Shown here piece after piece: positions 1 through 9,097 of a stretch of DNA of 12,618 nt; the first letter of the stretch is position 1, and each line of letters begins with the position of its first letter. This DNA is from Pigoraptor vietnamica (taxonomy: Eukaryota; Opisthokonta; Filasterea). Where the stretch lies: positions 1-12,618 of the forward strand of contig CALSCQ010001248.1 in the NCBI GenBank assembly GCA_943704525.1, in the 5' to 3' direction. A program made the position numbers and the translations under genes. The notes under the pieces are model-generated. The model saw only the letters and a program-made list of their open reading frames with translations. It ran no database searches and was not told the DNA's origin.

Positions 1-161
1 GGGGGGGGCACCTGGTGATCTCAGTGCGCAGTCGACTGTTCAGTTTGAGGCAGCTCCAGTTTGAAGCCAAAGGATCCGACAACGAGCGAACGCCGCAGGC
101 TGTTGGAGACAAAGAAGACAGTGCCGGCTTGAACACTGATGATGAGCGAAAATGGAACTAG
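1..161 (+). CDS. Possible last exon of a truncated plus-strand gene
   Basis: A frame open from the window edge (first full codon at 3) ends with TAG at 159-161. It encodes a hydrophilic tail of about 50 residues rich in D, E, N and K near its end. The first bases are a run of eight G, which may be an assembly edge, so the true coding part may begin later, for example after a possible acceptor CAG at 39-41. Nothing in it matches a family I know. A frame this short could be open by chance. It is listed because its acidic, polar composition resembles the C-terminal tails of the real genes here. Confidence 0.2.
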   Translation, partial: GGHLVISVRSRLFSLRQLQFEAKGSDNERTPQAVGDKEDSAGLNTDDERKWN

Positions 162-1070
162 TAGAAGGCGCACTCGATGAAAATGTGGAGTGTCCCGTCG
201 CGCTCAACCCCCGCCTTACGTTGCATTCGTCTTTTCCATACGCACTCCATATAAAGTGCCCCTGGCGTGAACAGTCATCTTCTCCAAATTTCGGGGCATT
301 TAATTTAACCAAACCACTAATGACCGACAAAACTGGACTTTCTCAAATCATGGATCCAGGGGCCCCCGATGCCCTTGGGACGGGCAGAAAAGATTTTTTA
401 TTACGCATCCGTTCGCCTTTATTTTTTGCAGCCATTACTCGTGGATTGATTATTGAATTCCATAGAAAGTTCATACTAAAACGCGTAATAATTTTTTTCT
501 TTCGCATGAATAAGAGGTAATATGAGCGAGCCCTGTTGCCATTATTTCCGTGTTGCCCACCTTTTTTTCGTCTCAATTGCCAGATTTGGAAGCCTCGTAA
601 TAGCGCCAGTTCACTATGAAATGTCCCATTTATTATGGAATTGCTATGGACATCGAAAGTCCGTATTTGAACGCTCATACAAATTGGTACAAATTGGTTT
701 CTGTTACCAACGAAGGTGAAACTGCGGCCAATCAAAATTTCTTACACACACGTGAAAGGTTAAGCAAGTAGTAAATTTTTATGCATCAGCCAAAAAGAGA
801 TGACGCTGCTTCAGGGCCGGGTACTCACGTACCACCTGCCTCGATTACAAAAGAAAAAGGAAAATCGGACGCGCCAGCGACTTGCGAGAGAGGGGAAAAT
901 ATCCTGTCGCCGCCTTGCCGCCGGCTGCCGGCCTGCGATCAGCAGTCGACGGAGATAGTCAGTAGCCGGTTCAGTATACTGAAATCACATTGCTAATAAC
1001 AATCCGAATTCGTCGCGCAATCCATGACACGCCACGGGGGAAACTTACTGTCAGCTGGTGATGACCACGG
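162..1070. other. Gene-poor AT-rich intergenic stretch
   Basis: I see no supportable gene in these 900 bases. From about 390 to 780 the DNA is clearly richer in A and T than the genes, with several T runs. It holds a perfect 10-base tandem duplication at 678-697, and a G/C palindrome (GGGGCCCC) at 360-367. From about 780 the composition returns to GC-rich, and a 71-codon open frame at 781-996 is discussed among the rejected items. The downstream end of the minus-strand gene that stops at 1071 must lie here, but no AATAAA is obvious on that strand close to its stop. Confidence 0.5.
678..697. repeat. Perfect 10-base tandem duplication
   Basis: The decamer TACAAATTGG occurs twice back to back. 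Each copy carries ATTGG, the reverse of a CCAAT box, so the duplication doubles a potential NF-Y-type site. There is no gene start close by to show that it is used. Chance slippage in AT-rich DNA is an equally good explanation. Confidence 0.5.
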
Positions 1071-1814
1071 TCACTTCAGTTCGCCGTCCCACTCATCATC
1101 GAAGTCTTCGCTATCAGAGTTGGAGAAGGTACTCGACGTGTCGCGGTCAGTGCTGTCCGGAGTCGGCGGCGCGGTGCGGCCAACGGCCTCGCCATCGTCG
1201 GCGATGTGCAGCATGACGTCTGCTGCTGCGACGAAGACGTGAACTTCCTGGCCGCCGGATTCGTCCGAAGCGCCATTGTTCTCCTGAAAATTTTCAAGTT
1301 AACGAGTGCAGACTGTGAGCACAGGTGAATGGCACCAACGTTTCAATGTAGCCGGCCGCAGACGGACAGGCACTGATTTCGCCGCACTCACCGCGTTCTG
1401 TGTCTCGTCGACGAGTTGGAACTCCGCGGGCATCGAGATGCCACGCACCTCGACCGAGACTGGAAGACGGCGCAGAAGGCGGAAGGCATGGGCGCGCTGC
1501 CGTTGGTACCGACGAAGAAGGACCGCCATCGCTTGCGTTGAAATAGGAGTCCTCAGGACGTCCGTGGCGAATGTCAGACCTTCGCGCGCGCGACGCAGGG
1601 ACCGCAGGAGGATGTTGACGGTGTCACTCGGCAGCGCGACCCTCCTGTGCATACGGTTGATTGCAACCTGGAGCCTCGCCCGTATCGCCGGAGGCACGTC
1701 GCCGTCCGCTTGGATGATCACGGTAAGAATCGTCAGCAGCTCTTGTACCAGAGTAACGGCGATGCACGGACTCGGCTGGTTGCCGCGGTTGGGTGGAGTG
1801 GCGCTACCCGTCAT
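1071..1814 (-). CDS. Two-exon gene, unrecognised 211-residue protein with acidic tail
   Basis: Exon 1 is 1814-1392 (141 codons from ATG) and exon 2 is 1283-1071 (70 codons plus TGA). They are joined in phase 0 across a 108-base intron with donor GTGAGT, a branch-like TTAAC and acceptor TTTTCAG. The ATG has A at -3. Residues 15-120 look mainly helical and are strongly basic, with clusters such as LLRSLRRAREG and VLLRRYQRQR. Residues 142-211 are acidic and serine-rich, ending in a D/E/W patch (SDSEDFDDEWDG). No signal peptide, membrane segment or catalytic motif is seen, and I do not recognise a family. The basic front and acidic tail suggest a nucleic-acid or chromatin partner, but that is a guess. 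The longer plus-strand frame over the same bases is arginine-rich and lacks splice support, so I prefer this strand. No function is assigned. Confidence 0.5.
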
Positions 1815-1981
1815 CTTGCGCGATGGTCGCTACACGCTTCCTAAGTGGTTATGTCGCTCTTGCCAGAGTGTCCGCTGTGCCGTGGTAGCAAACTGGGGCA
1901 TTGTCACGCACGGTCTCAGTGTGACGCTCTCGGACTCCGACTCGGTCGGTGAGGTTGCGAGCCGTTTGATGAGATGCCGCA

Positions 1982-1994
1982 CTTGTATATTAAG
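1982..1994 (-). promoter_or_regulatory. TATA-like element upstream of the 211-residue protein gene
   Basis: On the minus strand CTTAATATACAAG lies about 170 bases before the ATG at 1814, which would give a 5' leader of roughly 140 bases. The leader would contain an earlier ATG opening a 23-codon frame (about 1903 down to 1832) that ends before the main start. The same bases read as TATA on the plus strand, so the direction is not proven. Confidence 0.3.
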
Positions 1995-2008
1995 AGCTGC
2001 GCACCACC

Positions 2009-2028
2009 GTTCGTTCGTTCGCTCGCTC
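2009..2028. repeat. Short TTCG/CTCG tetranucleotide repeat
   Basis: About five tetranucleotide units, TTCG followed by CTCG, form a small microsatellite next to the TATA-like element. It is short and imperfect, and no function is implied. Confidence 0.6.
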
Positions 2029-2181
2029 GACCAAGTGCGACCGCAGGTGCTGCGCTACTATGCGCCGCTTACGCCCACCGCCACGGCGGGTGCACACCAC
2101 GTACACCGAATGGGTATTGTCCGGCGAAATTGCCCGGTGGCGCCCTTTTGACGTAGGCACGAGAAGCGGACTGACTGTGGA

Positions 2182-2201
2182 GAAAAACCCCGAAAAACCC
2201 C
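2182..2201. repeat. Tandem decamer GAAAAACCCC x2
   Basis: Two perfect adjacent copies of GAAAAACCCC are followed by GAGGTGGGG. It has a telomere-like look, but only two units are present, so it is not called a telomeric array. Confidence 0.55.
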
Positions 2202-2287
2202 GAGGTGGGGCACTGCGAGATTGTCATGTGCGAGGAGAGCGCTCGCGCCGACGGCCCATCGGTTCATCGGTGCCAAAATTAGGCTTG

Positions 2288-2568
2288 TCTGGGGAATTGA
2301 ATAATTTCATTTCCAATTTGAACTCCATTTCTCAATAGAGTTCCCATAATAAACGAATTCAATTTGATCGCCGGAATTTTCGATTCGGTGGGCTGCATAG
2401 GCAATATAAATTCCAAAAGGTGAAAAACTCGCCGTGTCAGAATTAGACCTTCCGGTCAATCCACTCTATCTGGGGAATTGAATAATTTGACGCCCATTTT
2501 CCAATACACATCTCATAGTCGGCGAGTTTAATTTCCAATATAGTGTCCAAAAGACGAAGAAATCGCCG
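2288..2568. repeat. Diverged tandem repeat, about 181-base period
   Basis: A 20-base block (TCTGGGGAATTGAATAATTT) occurs without change at 2288-2307 and 2469-2488. A second shared block, AATATA...TCCAAAAG...GAA.AA.TCGCCG, occurs at about 2403-2434 and 2537-2568. The order is the same in both copies, so this is a tandem duplication. The second unit is about 47 bases shorter between the two blocks. The DNA is AT-rich and non-coding. It could be a decayed satellite pair, or part of a mobile element that includes the promoter unit that follows. Confidence 0.7.
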
Positions 2569-2645
2569 CATATTGGTTTTCCTGTATATATTTTTAGATT
2601 ATCCCCGGCCGACCGTCGGCTCCGACCTGTGTGCGGTCGCCGCTG

Positions 2646-2861
2646 ATTGGTCCCCTGCTTGAGCGAAAATTTTTCTTTCGTCTATGGTGCTAAAACACTC
2701 CCACAACCGGCGTAACTGCCTGCCACACCCGCGTCGTGAGGGCGTGACGTCACGCGTCGAAGATCTTTTGGCTGCTGCACGGCATCGTTGCGCGTTTATA
2801 AGAGTGCAAAAGCTTGGTGAGCAATGTGAGTCCTAAATGGCTCACGCATCAGTGCAATAAA
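2646..2861 (+). promoter_or_regulatory. Compact CCAAT / CRE / TATA promoter with close AATAAA (LTR-like)
   Basis: In plus-strand order there is an inverted CCAAT box (ATTGG, 2646-2650), a perfect 14-base palindrome containing the CRE core TGACGTCA (2742-2755), a TATA box TTTATAAG (2795-2802), a hairpin (2826-2845: GTGAG/CTCAC plus CC/GG, bulged T, loop TAAAT) and AATAAA (2856-2861) followed by GT-rich DNA. A start about 25-30 bases after TATA would fall at the hairpin, leaving only about 50 bases to the cleavage site. That spacing is typical of the U3-R boundary of an LTR, and unusual for an ordinary gene. No paired LTR, primer-binding site or target duplication was identified. A transcript passing AATAAA would run antisense into the 3' end of the Rif1 gene. 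Confidence 0.5.
2795..2800 (-). terminator. Possible polyadenylation signal of the Rif1 gene (TATAAA)
   Basis: No AATAAA is present on the minus strand just after the Rif1 stop at 2896. The nearest variant is TATAAA, about 95 bases downstream, and it is the reverse face of the plus-strand TATA box. If both are used, the same six bases would serve opposite roles on the two strands. This is weak evidence from a single hexamer. Confidence 0.2.
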
Positions 2862-2895
2862 GACAAAGTTGTACTATTGCGTGGAGAGTCAATGT

Positions 2896-5800
2896 TTATG
2901 TAGGAGCGCCCGACTGGCGGGCAAGCGCAGACACAACGCTCGTCATCAGCAGCGCAAGATGCTGCTGTGCGGCAATGAGCTCGCTCGCAGACATCAACGA
3001 CACGGACCCCTCCGTGCGCCGCGCTCGCTCGAGTAGTTCCAACATCGAGTCGCGGGTCGCCTCCAGCGCGACAGGCGCCTCCACAACATCCTGCACAGTG
3101 GCGTGCGACGGCAGCGGGCCTGTCGTGGACTGGGCCAGCTCGCCATCGATGGCTCGTACGTCAGCAATGCACTGCGAGGCCTCCTGCAGCGCCATTTCGA
3201 CGTCACTGGCTGCCAGGTTGCAGCCCACACCGTCCGTGAGCGCCGCGTCCATGGAAGGCCCAAGCGAGCGCTGGATGCGCCGCTCGACGTTTGCATCGCG
3301 GTCGCTCTCGTCGCTATCGCCGTTGGGACTGAACGGCACCCACTTTGGCTCGGCAGTGCTGGCGCGCTCTTGCTCTTGCGACGACACGTCACTCTGCGAA
3401 GAGTGGGACGCGGACCCTTCGGAAGCGCCGTCCACGGCAGCCGCCAGGGTCACCATCGCAGTCGCCTTGCGCCGCTCAAGCTCGGACGCAACAGACTCGC
3501 TGAGCGACGACAGCGCACGCCGGACGGGCTCCACCCATTGCTGCAAATTCATGGCCTGCATCCGGCGCGGCGTCAGCGCAGACAGCTGGCCGACGGTCGA
3601 AATGCCGTTTCCCACGAGCAGACGGCGCAGGGGGCGCGCGAGGCCCCCCACGTGATCAATGGCGCGGGACGAACTCGTGAGCGAGGGGCACAAAAGAGCG
3701 TCCGCCGAGTCTCCGTCGTCCTTTCCGCCGGTCGGTGCGACGACGCTCGGTTCGGGTTCGGGCGGCGACACGCGAGGAACTTTGGACGGGCGCGCATCGG
3801 CCAACGCGGGCTCATCGGTCGCCTTACGCTTCGTGCTCTGGTCGGGTGTCAGGGCAGCGGGTCCCAAGAGCGAGGCCGCGCGACGCAGCGCATGATCCGT
3901 GTGAAGAACGAAGCGGGTGGCGCGGAGGGGAGGCGAACGGAGCGGAGAGGCGGGACCCGTGTTTTCTGCGACGCTCTCAGAGAGGGCCGGTTGCGCCTCC
4001 GGGACGGTGGCCTGCTCTTGTGCGGCGTTGTCGGAAGAAGGATCGCGCGGGATCTCAAAGTGTTGGTTGGAGTTGAGGTCGAACGAGACGTGGCGCAGCT
4101 TTGGCGAGGTGTTCCGATCGCCGCTTCCTGCGCACGCGGACAATGCAAAAAGAGCGAGGTCAACAAATGGGTCCAACACGATGACGATCAATCGCACTGC
4201 ACAGAGTGTGAAAAGCATCACACACCCGACTGCGGCCGTTTCAGAATTCCCGGAGAAACGAGCGTCGCGGCACTGCGGTCGTTGCCAGCGGGGGGACTCC
4301 TCAGAGCGTCCGCCATATCGTCCGCTGCGCCGTGCGTGGGCGGAGGGGGCGAGTGCACGACTTCGATGGGACCCGTCGCATCCGCCATCGCCGACGGATC
4401 AACAACCGCAGACACATCAACCGACTCAGGCGCAGCGTCGTCCGCGTGCATCGCATCTTCTGACGGTGCGATCAGGGGAACGGGGCTGTGCGGGGGGAGC
4501 GTCGCCTCGGGGTCGGCCATGTCCTCGTTGGCCACCTGCCGGGCGTCGTCAGCATCGACTGGCGCCAGCTCGTCGCGCATCTGGACATCGGCGGTTGTGC
4601 TCCCTTGCACCGGGGGGACAGCAAGCAAAGCTGGATCGGCGGCGGGGGCGACTGCCACGTGCGGCTGCGGCGGTGCGTCGCCCTGCGATTCCGACATTTG
4701 CGTCTGCGCGGCATAGTTGGCAAAGGCGAAAGGGTCCTGCGACTGGTCCAGCGCCGAATACATCGCGGGAACGGCCGCCGCAGTGCCGCGCGTTTCGCGC
4801 TGCCGCTCCGTCAGCAGACGCCGTTTCTTGGCGCTCGCATCGGCAATGGGCGCAATGCGGACGAACATGGAATCATCCAGCGAATCCTCGGCGGGTGCTG
4901 GACGCTTGCGTGCAACCGACGGCGACGAACGGCCAGGAGGCGACGACACGCTGACGACTGGCCGGCCCGTCGACGTGCGCGTGGGCGAAGACGTCCTCGT
5001 CTTCACAGGGGACGCAACATCGGCGAGGCGGCTCATGAAGCTGCCGCGTGCGCGTCGTGGGGAGGCCGTGCTAACGAGCGACACGAAAGGTTCTTCGATC
5101 GCATCGCCCTGCGACTGAGACTCGGACAGGACGCCCGCGGGTGACCTCGGCGTGTCCAGAGCGTCCGCCGCTTTGGCTGCTGTTTGCGATAGCGCGCCGG
5201 GAAGCGCAACAGCGCCTTCCTTGTGTAGACGCAAGAGACACTCCAGGAGAGTCGATGGGACGTCGGACATCGAAAGGGACGAAGTGCCCTTGCCGAACGT
5301 TGAGTTCCAGAACGAAACTGCATCGCTCCGGACATCCTTCCGAGGGTGGGAAAGCGCGCTGGAAAGCAGGGGAGAGGCGAGGCGCAGCGCCGCGGAATCG
5401 AAGCCCGACTGCGTCGACCCGACAATACGGGCGAAGCGCTCCTCAAAGGCCGCGAGGAGGACTGACGCCCGCCGCGACTCGCCAAACGGCGACAGCACCA
5501 AGCGAGGGACGACCGCGGCGGCCGCATTGGTAGCGTGCGTGAGCATCGATAAGTGCTGCGTGCGGGAGAACAGGGCATTCCAGGCGTCGAAGATCAGTCC
5601 GACACAGCGCTCCCCTGCCGACTGCGGCACGTCCAGACAGTCAGTCGTCAGCGTCGCAAGCAGCGCAATGAGCGACTGCAAGTTGGCGACCCCGTGCCCG
5701 TCCGGCTTGGAGAAATCGGCCGCATTAACAACCGCAAGCACGACCTCAGACGCAAACTCCGTCGCGGCCACAGCAGGCGCGCCGTCCGCGACGCCCCTCA

Positions 5801-8800
5801 CGACGTCGTGCAATATCGAAGAGACCTCGTGCGCAGCTGCATTTGGCTGCGGATCGCGCGCGGATGCCACGGTCGCAAACGCGCCGTACACGTGCGTGGC
5901 GAGCTTGGCGCATCGTCGCACGAGGGAGGCGGACGAGAGCCCCTCCAATGGACCGTCGGCGTCCTCCGCGTCTGCCTGCGCAGCGTCGCGCGCAATGCGC
6001 CAGTGTTCCACATCACCGGACGACAGGATAAGCGCGGGCAGAACTGCGCAAGCGACGACGGCGCGGTAGTCCGGCCGCTGCGCAAGGGCGGGTGAAAGAG
6101 GTGACTGGTCGAGCGCCACGCAGTCAGTCTGAAGGACAAACGAGCGAAGCGCCCGCGCAACCGAAGACCACACAGCCAGCGCAAAGCGATCACGTGCCCC
6201 GGTGTGCTCCTGCGCGTCACACGGAGCAGACTCGATCGCGGCGGCGAGGGAGCGGCAGAAGAGAAGGCAGTGTACGAGACCGTCCACGGGCACAGGGGGT
6301 GCGTGCATGCTTGCGTGCACGATGGCGTCGATGGACCGTAACAGTGCGCCCGCGACTGTCCGCGACATGGCCTCGACGGGATAACGGACAACGGCGTCAA
6401 AGACGCGCGCGCAAAGCGACGCGCGAACACCCGCAGGTCCAGAAAAGGGCGAGCGAGGCGCGGGCGCGGACTTCTTCGAGGGCGACGACCGCGGCGACGA
6501 CTTCGGGGACATGTCGCGTGGAAGGTGGCGCTCCGCCTTTGGCGAACTCTGTCCAGACGCAAGCGCTCGCGCCTTCACTGCAGGACTTGCGGGTGCGGTG
6601 ACTGCCGGCCAATCGAAGAGGCGAGGGGCGCACAACTCGGAGGGATCGATGCGCGCAGTGAGTGCGGCAGCAATGCCGATAAGCGAGTCAATCTTTGTCG
6701 CGGAGGAAACGTCCGCACCCGGCGCACGTCCGCTCTCGATAAGCTCGATAATGGACGTGATCAGCGACGCCAGCGCGTCTTTGTGTCCGGCGAACGAGGC
6801 GGCGGATGCCGAGTCCTCGCCGTCCTCACGCAGCGAAGCCCACTGCTTGCTCGCGGAATGCAGGCGGGCCAGTAGAACACCGAGACGGTCGCAGAGGAGT
6901 TCCCACGTGCGCGAGAGCCACTTCGACTCGTGTCCGCCCGACTGGAGCGCGTCGCGGTGGTAACGGACGAGGCGGGGTCCAATGTCGAGAACGAGCTGGA
7001 TGCTGCACGCGCGCGTGGGATCGACGCATAAGGAGAATGCGTAAAACGACGCACGCGCACGACCGCACGACATGTACAAACGCGCACAAGGACAAACAGC
7101 AACACAGAAACGGCGATTGAATTGCAACCAAACCCACTTTTCCATAACCCACGCGAACCGCAGCGGCTCCAGTGCATCGCGAGCCCCCGAGGGGGTGACG
7201 GGCGTTGGCGGCGTGGCCGAAGGCGCCCTCGCAAGTGCGTTCTGATCGCGCCCCGACGCAGCCGCCGACATCGACGCACCAGTGACAGGCGTCATCGGTG
7301 GCTGCGGGGCAGTCACGTGAGGGGAGCCGGCCTCCGTCGACCCGGACCCGGCGTAGCTGAGCGCCTGTTGCGGCGCGAGCAACTTCGCCGCCATTTCGAG
7401 GCCCATTTGCTCAAGCGACCAGCGCTGCGGCGAGTCCTGCGAGGGCGCAAGCGTCGCGTCGAGTAGCGGTGCGACGACGTCGGCGTATACAGACGGGAGC
7501 TTGGCGTCGAGCTCAACGGCAACGTGCCACCACGCGCGGATGAGCGATTCGAGCACGGCGGGGTGCTTCTCGTGGGCAACCTGCTGCTTCATCGGGGCCA
7601 GTGCGAGCGTGAGTCGCTTTGGGCGTGCGAGGAGGTCGCCGTCGGGCGCCGCCGCAAAGTTGTCCGCGAGCGCATTCCACGACGCGTACGCACACACGCG
7701 TACGGCGGGGCTCTGCGCCAGAAACGCGCGCTCGGGCAGCTTCAAGAGTTCGTTGATGAACGAGCCGCGGTGCAGCTGCTCCCCGAGTAGGGGCACGAGT
7801 AGCGCCCACACCTCCAGCGCCTGCTGAAAGCGACCCTCTGCGCCCAGGGACGCAAACGTGGCGCAACCCGCCGGTGCCTGAAAGTGTCCGACGTCGGCGG
7901 GGTCGTCGGCGGGTGTGCCAGTGCCCACTGCTGTGCGCGCAATCGCAAGAACTTGCTTGGCGAGACCGTCCCGCGCAGAGACAAGGAGAGGGAGACCGGC
8001 GCGTACGACGACGATGCACTTTTCGCGCAACTTGGCAAGAGGGTCGATGAGTCGGGGGAGGCAGTAGGCGCCCCACACTGCATAGCGACGAGGAATTTCG
8101 GTGTCAGAAGAGCACTTCAGCCCTAAATGCACCACGACAAGTAAATCAATGCGTCGAACAGCGTTAAGATAATACGACGACGCAGAGTCCTCAACTCACC
8201 GAGCGCGTGCGTGGCCATTTCCACCGGAAACCGCGAGAGGAGGGTCTCTGTGACGACGAGCGCCTCGTGCACGAGGGCGCTGGAGCCCGAAGGGGGGTCC
8301 GTGGCCACGACGGCAAGCGCTTCAAGCAGGCGCCTCAGCTTCGCAACAACGGCGGCCGAAGGGAATTTTTGTACACTGAGGCACCACAGGGCGAGATTCA
8401 CCGTCCGCTTGTCCGAAGTGCCGCCATGAACCAGCGCACATAGTCTGCAGTGGGGAAGGGGCGGGGAAGGTCTTATGAGTTCAGGAAAGAGGTACAGTGC
8501 CATGTGGCAAATAGCGCCGCCTGCGTACTGCAATCGCACAACACCCACGCATCCATGAGCTGGAGGGCATCCTCCGTTTGGATCGACGCGGACAGTTTCT
8601 CATGGTAGGAGAAGAAGCCGAGCAACTTCAGCGTCGCATTCGCCACCGAAGTGTTTGCGCTCGGTTGCAAATCGCCCTGTCGCGAGAAGGCAAATTCACG
8701 GTCACGTTCGTCGATTGGAATAGCAGCGCAAATGCAGTTGCACGCAGTCACAATAGACGCGAAACAAATGCAGTTGCGCGCAGTCACATGCAGTCACAAA

Positions 8801-9097
8801 AGACGAGAAAGCAGCGCAATGTGTTGCGCGCGTCTCTCACCTGGCACCGTGCAATGAAAGGCTGCTGCAGTCCGCTTGACACCACCGCAGCCACAAGGGC
8901 GTCCTGTTCGTCTTCACGCAGCGCACGCAGGACCTCATCGTACGTCGCTTCAATCGCACCACCTGCACACACCGAAGGAAGGCGTAAGCACATTCCCACA
9001 TCCCAACCACCTGCCCCAACCACCTGCAGCAGCCGACTCACGCACCTGAGTCGATGGCAGTCGCAAAGCGCTGCAACACAGCCTCCGAGGACGCCAT
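2896..9097 (-). CDS. RIF1: Rif1 homologue (replication timing and DNA repair scaffold), seven exons
   Basis: The spliced product is 1,846 residues. Residues 1-510 and about 512-1120 form the HEAT-like Rif1 array. Hallmarks are TSDKRTVNLALWCLSVQ (110-126), SPAVRVCAYASWNAL (320-334), a WWHV helix near 379 and SFWNSTFGKG near 1073. Serine-proline and lysine clusters at about 663-698 and 1150-1240 look disordered and CDK-targetable, with nuclear-localisation-like KKRR and RKRP. GILK (1429-1432) and RHVSF (1448-1452) form a SILK/RVxF pair, the PP1 docking site in this family. The metazoan-type C-terminal domain spans about 1581-1650 with GISTVGQLSALTPRRMQ at 1612-1628. About 195 further residues follow. 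In known family members Rif1 brings PP1 to chromatin, reverses DDK phosphorylation of MCM to delay origins, and limits end resection at breaks. The start ACCATGG is optimal. The exon map is in a separate entry. Confidence 0.92.
7003..7137 (-). other. Stop-free in-frame intron of Rif1 (retention possible)
   Basis: The intron has donor GTGGGT and acceptor GTGCAG. It is G/T-rich on the sense strand like the other introns here. It is 135 bases long with no in-frame stop, so retaining it would add 45 residues. That stretch is unusually rich in cysteine and aromatic residues and breaks the helical repeat pattern on both sides. I therefore treat it as an intron, with a retained isoform possible. Confidence 0.7.
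8729..8810. repeat. 36-base minisatellite inside Rif1 intron 3
   Basis: Two units begin with CAAATGCAGTTGC, at 8729 and at 8765. They share the order AAATGCAGTTGC.CGCAGTCACA...AGACG.GAAA. The second unit holds an extra internal GCAGTCACAT duplication. The repeat lies wholly inside the intron 8840-8677, so length changes would not alter the protein. Its clear boundaries support the intron call. Confidence 0.75.
9003..9027. repeat. Short tandem repeat in Rif1 intron 1
   Basis: CCAACCACCTGC occurs at 9003-9014 and again at 9016-9027 within the first Rif1 intron (9045-8963). On the sense strand the copies read as GCAGGTGGTTGG. They therefore bring extra CAG|GT-like splice-site strings close to the real donor. 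Confidence 0.6.

Larger units (their letters stand above)
2896..9097 (-). other. RIF1: Exon map of the Rif1 gene
   Basis: Exons on the minus strand, 5' to 3', are 9097-9046, 8962-8841, 8676-8549, 8444-8200, 8122-7138, 7002-4226 and 4127-2896. The introns are 83, 164, 104, 77, 135 and 98 bases, all GT...AG. The exon sum is 5,541 bases (1,847 codons with the TAA). Junction phases agree at every step. The join of exons 3 and 4 was fixed by the family motif: the donor GC|GTGGGT is the only nearby one that keeps frame without making a TGA. The intron between exons 5 and 6 is itself stop-free and a multiple of three. The intron between exons 6 and 7 separates the two PP1 docking motifs. Confidence 0.8.

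Noticed and set aside
152-735. Overlapping ORFs on both strands (152-520 plus, 343-735 minus, 522-719 plus)
   Set aside because: They cross AT-rich DNA with F/K/I-rich low-complexity translations and share no features with the real genes.
781-996. 71-codon plus-strand ORF starting at ATG
   Set aside because: It has a polar, disordered composition, no family match and no nearby promoter evidence. The chance match SILK near its end is not meaningful on its own.
1306-2151. 281-codon plus-strand open frame
   Set aside because: It is antisense to the spliced 211-residue gene, has long arginine runs, and does not start at ATG. It is longer than the minus exon, so some doubt remains.
2182-2201. 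Telomere-like repeat
   Set aside because: There are only two units of GAAAAACCCC, in the middle of ordinary intergenic DNA.
3103-4716. 537-codon plus-strand open frame
   Set aside because: It lies antisense to Rif1 exons 6 and 7, is rich in R, G and S, and crosses the Rif1 intron with no sign of selection. The minus strand carries recognisable Rif1 motifs.
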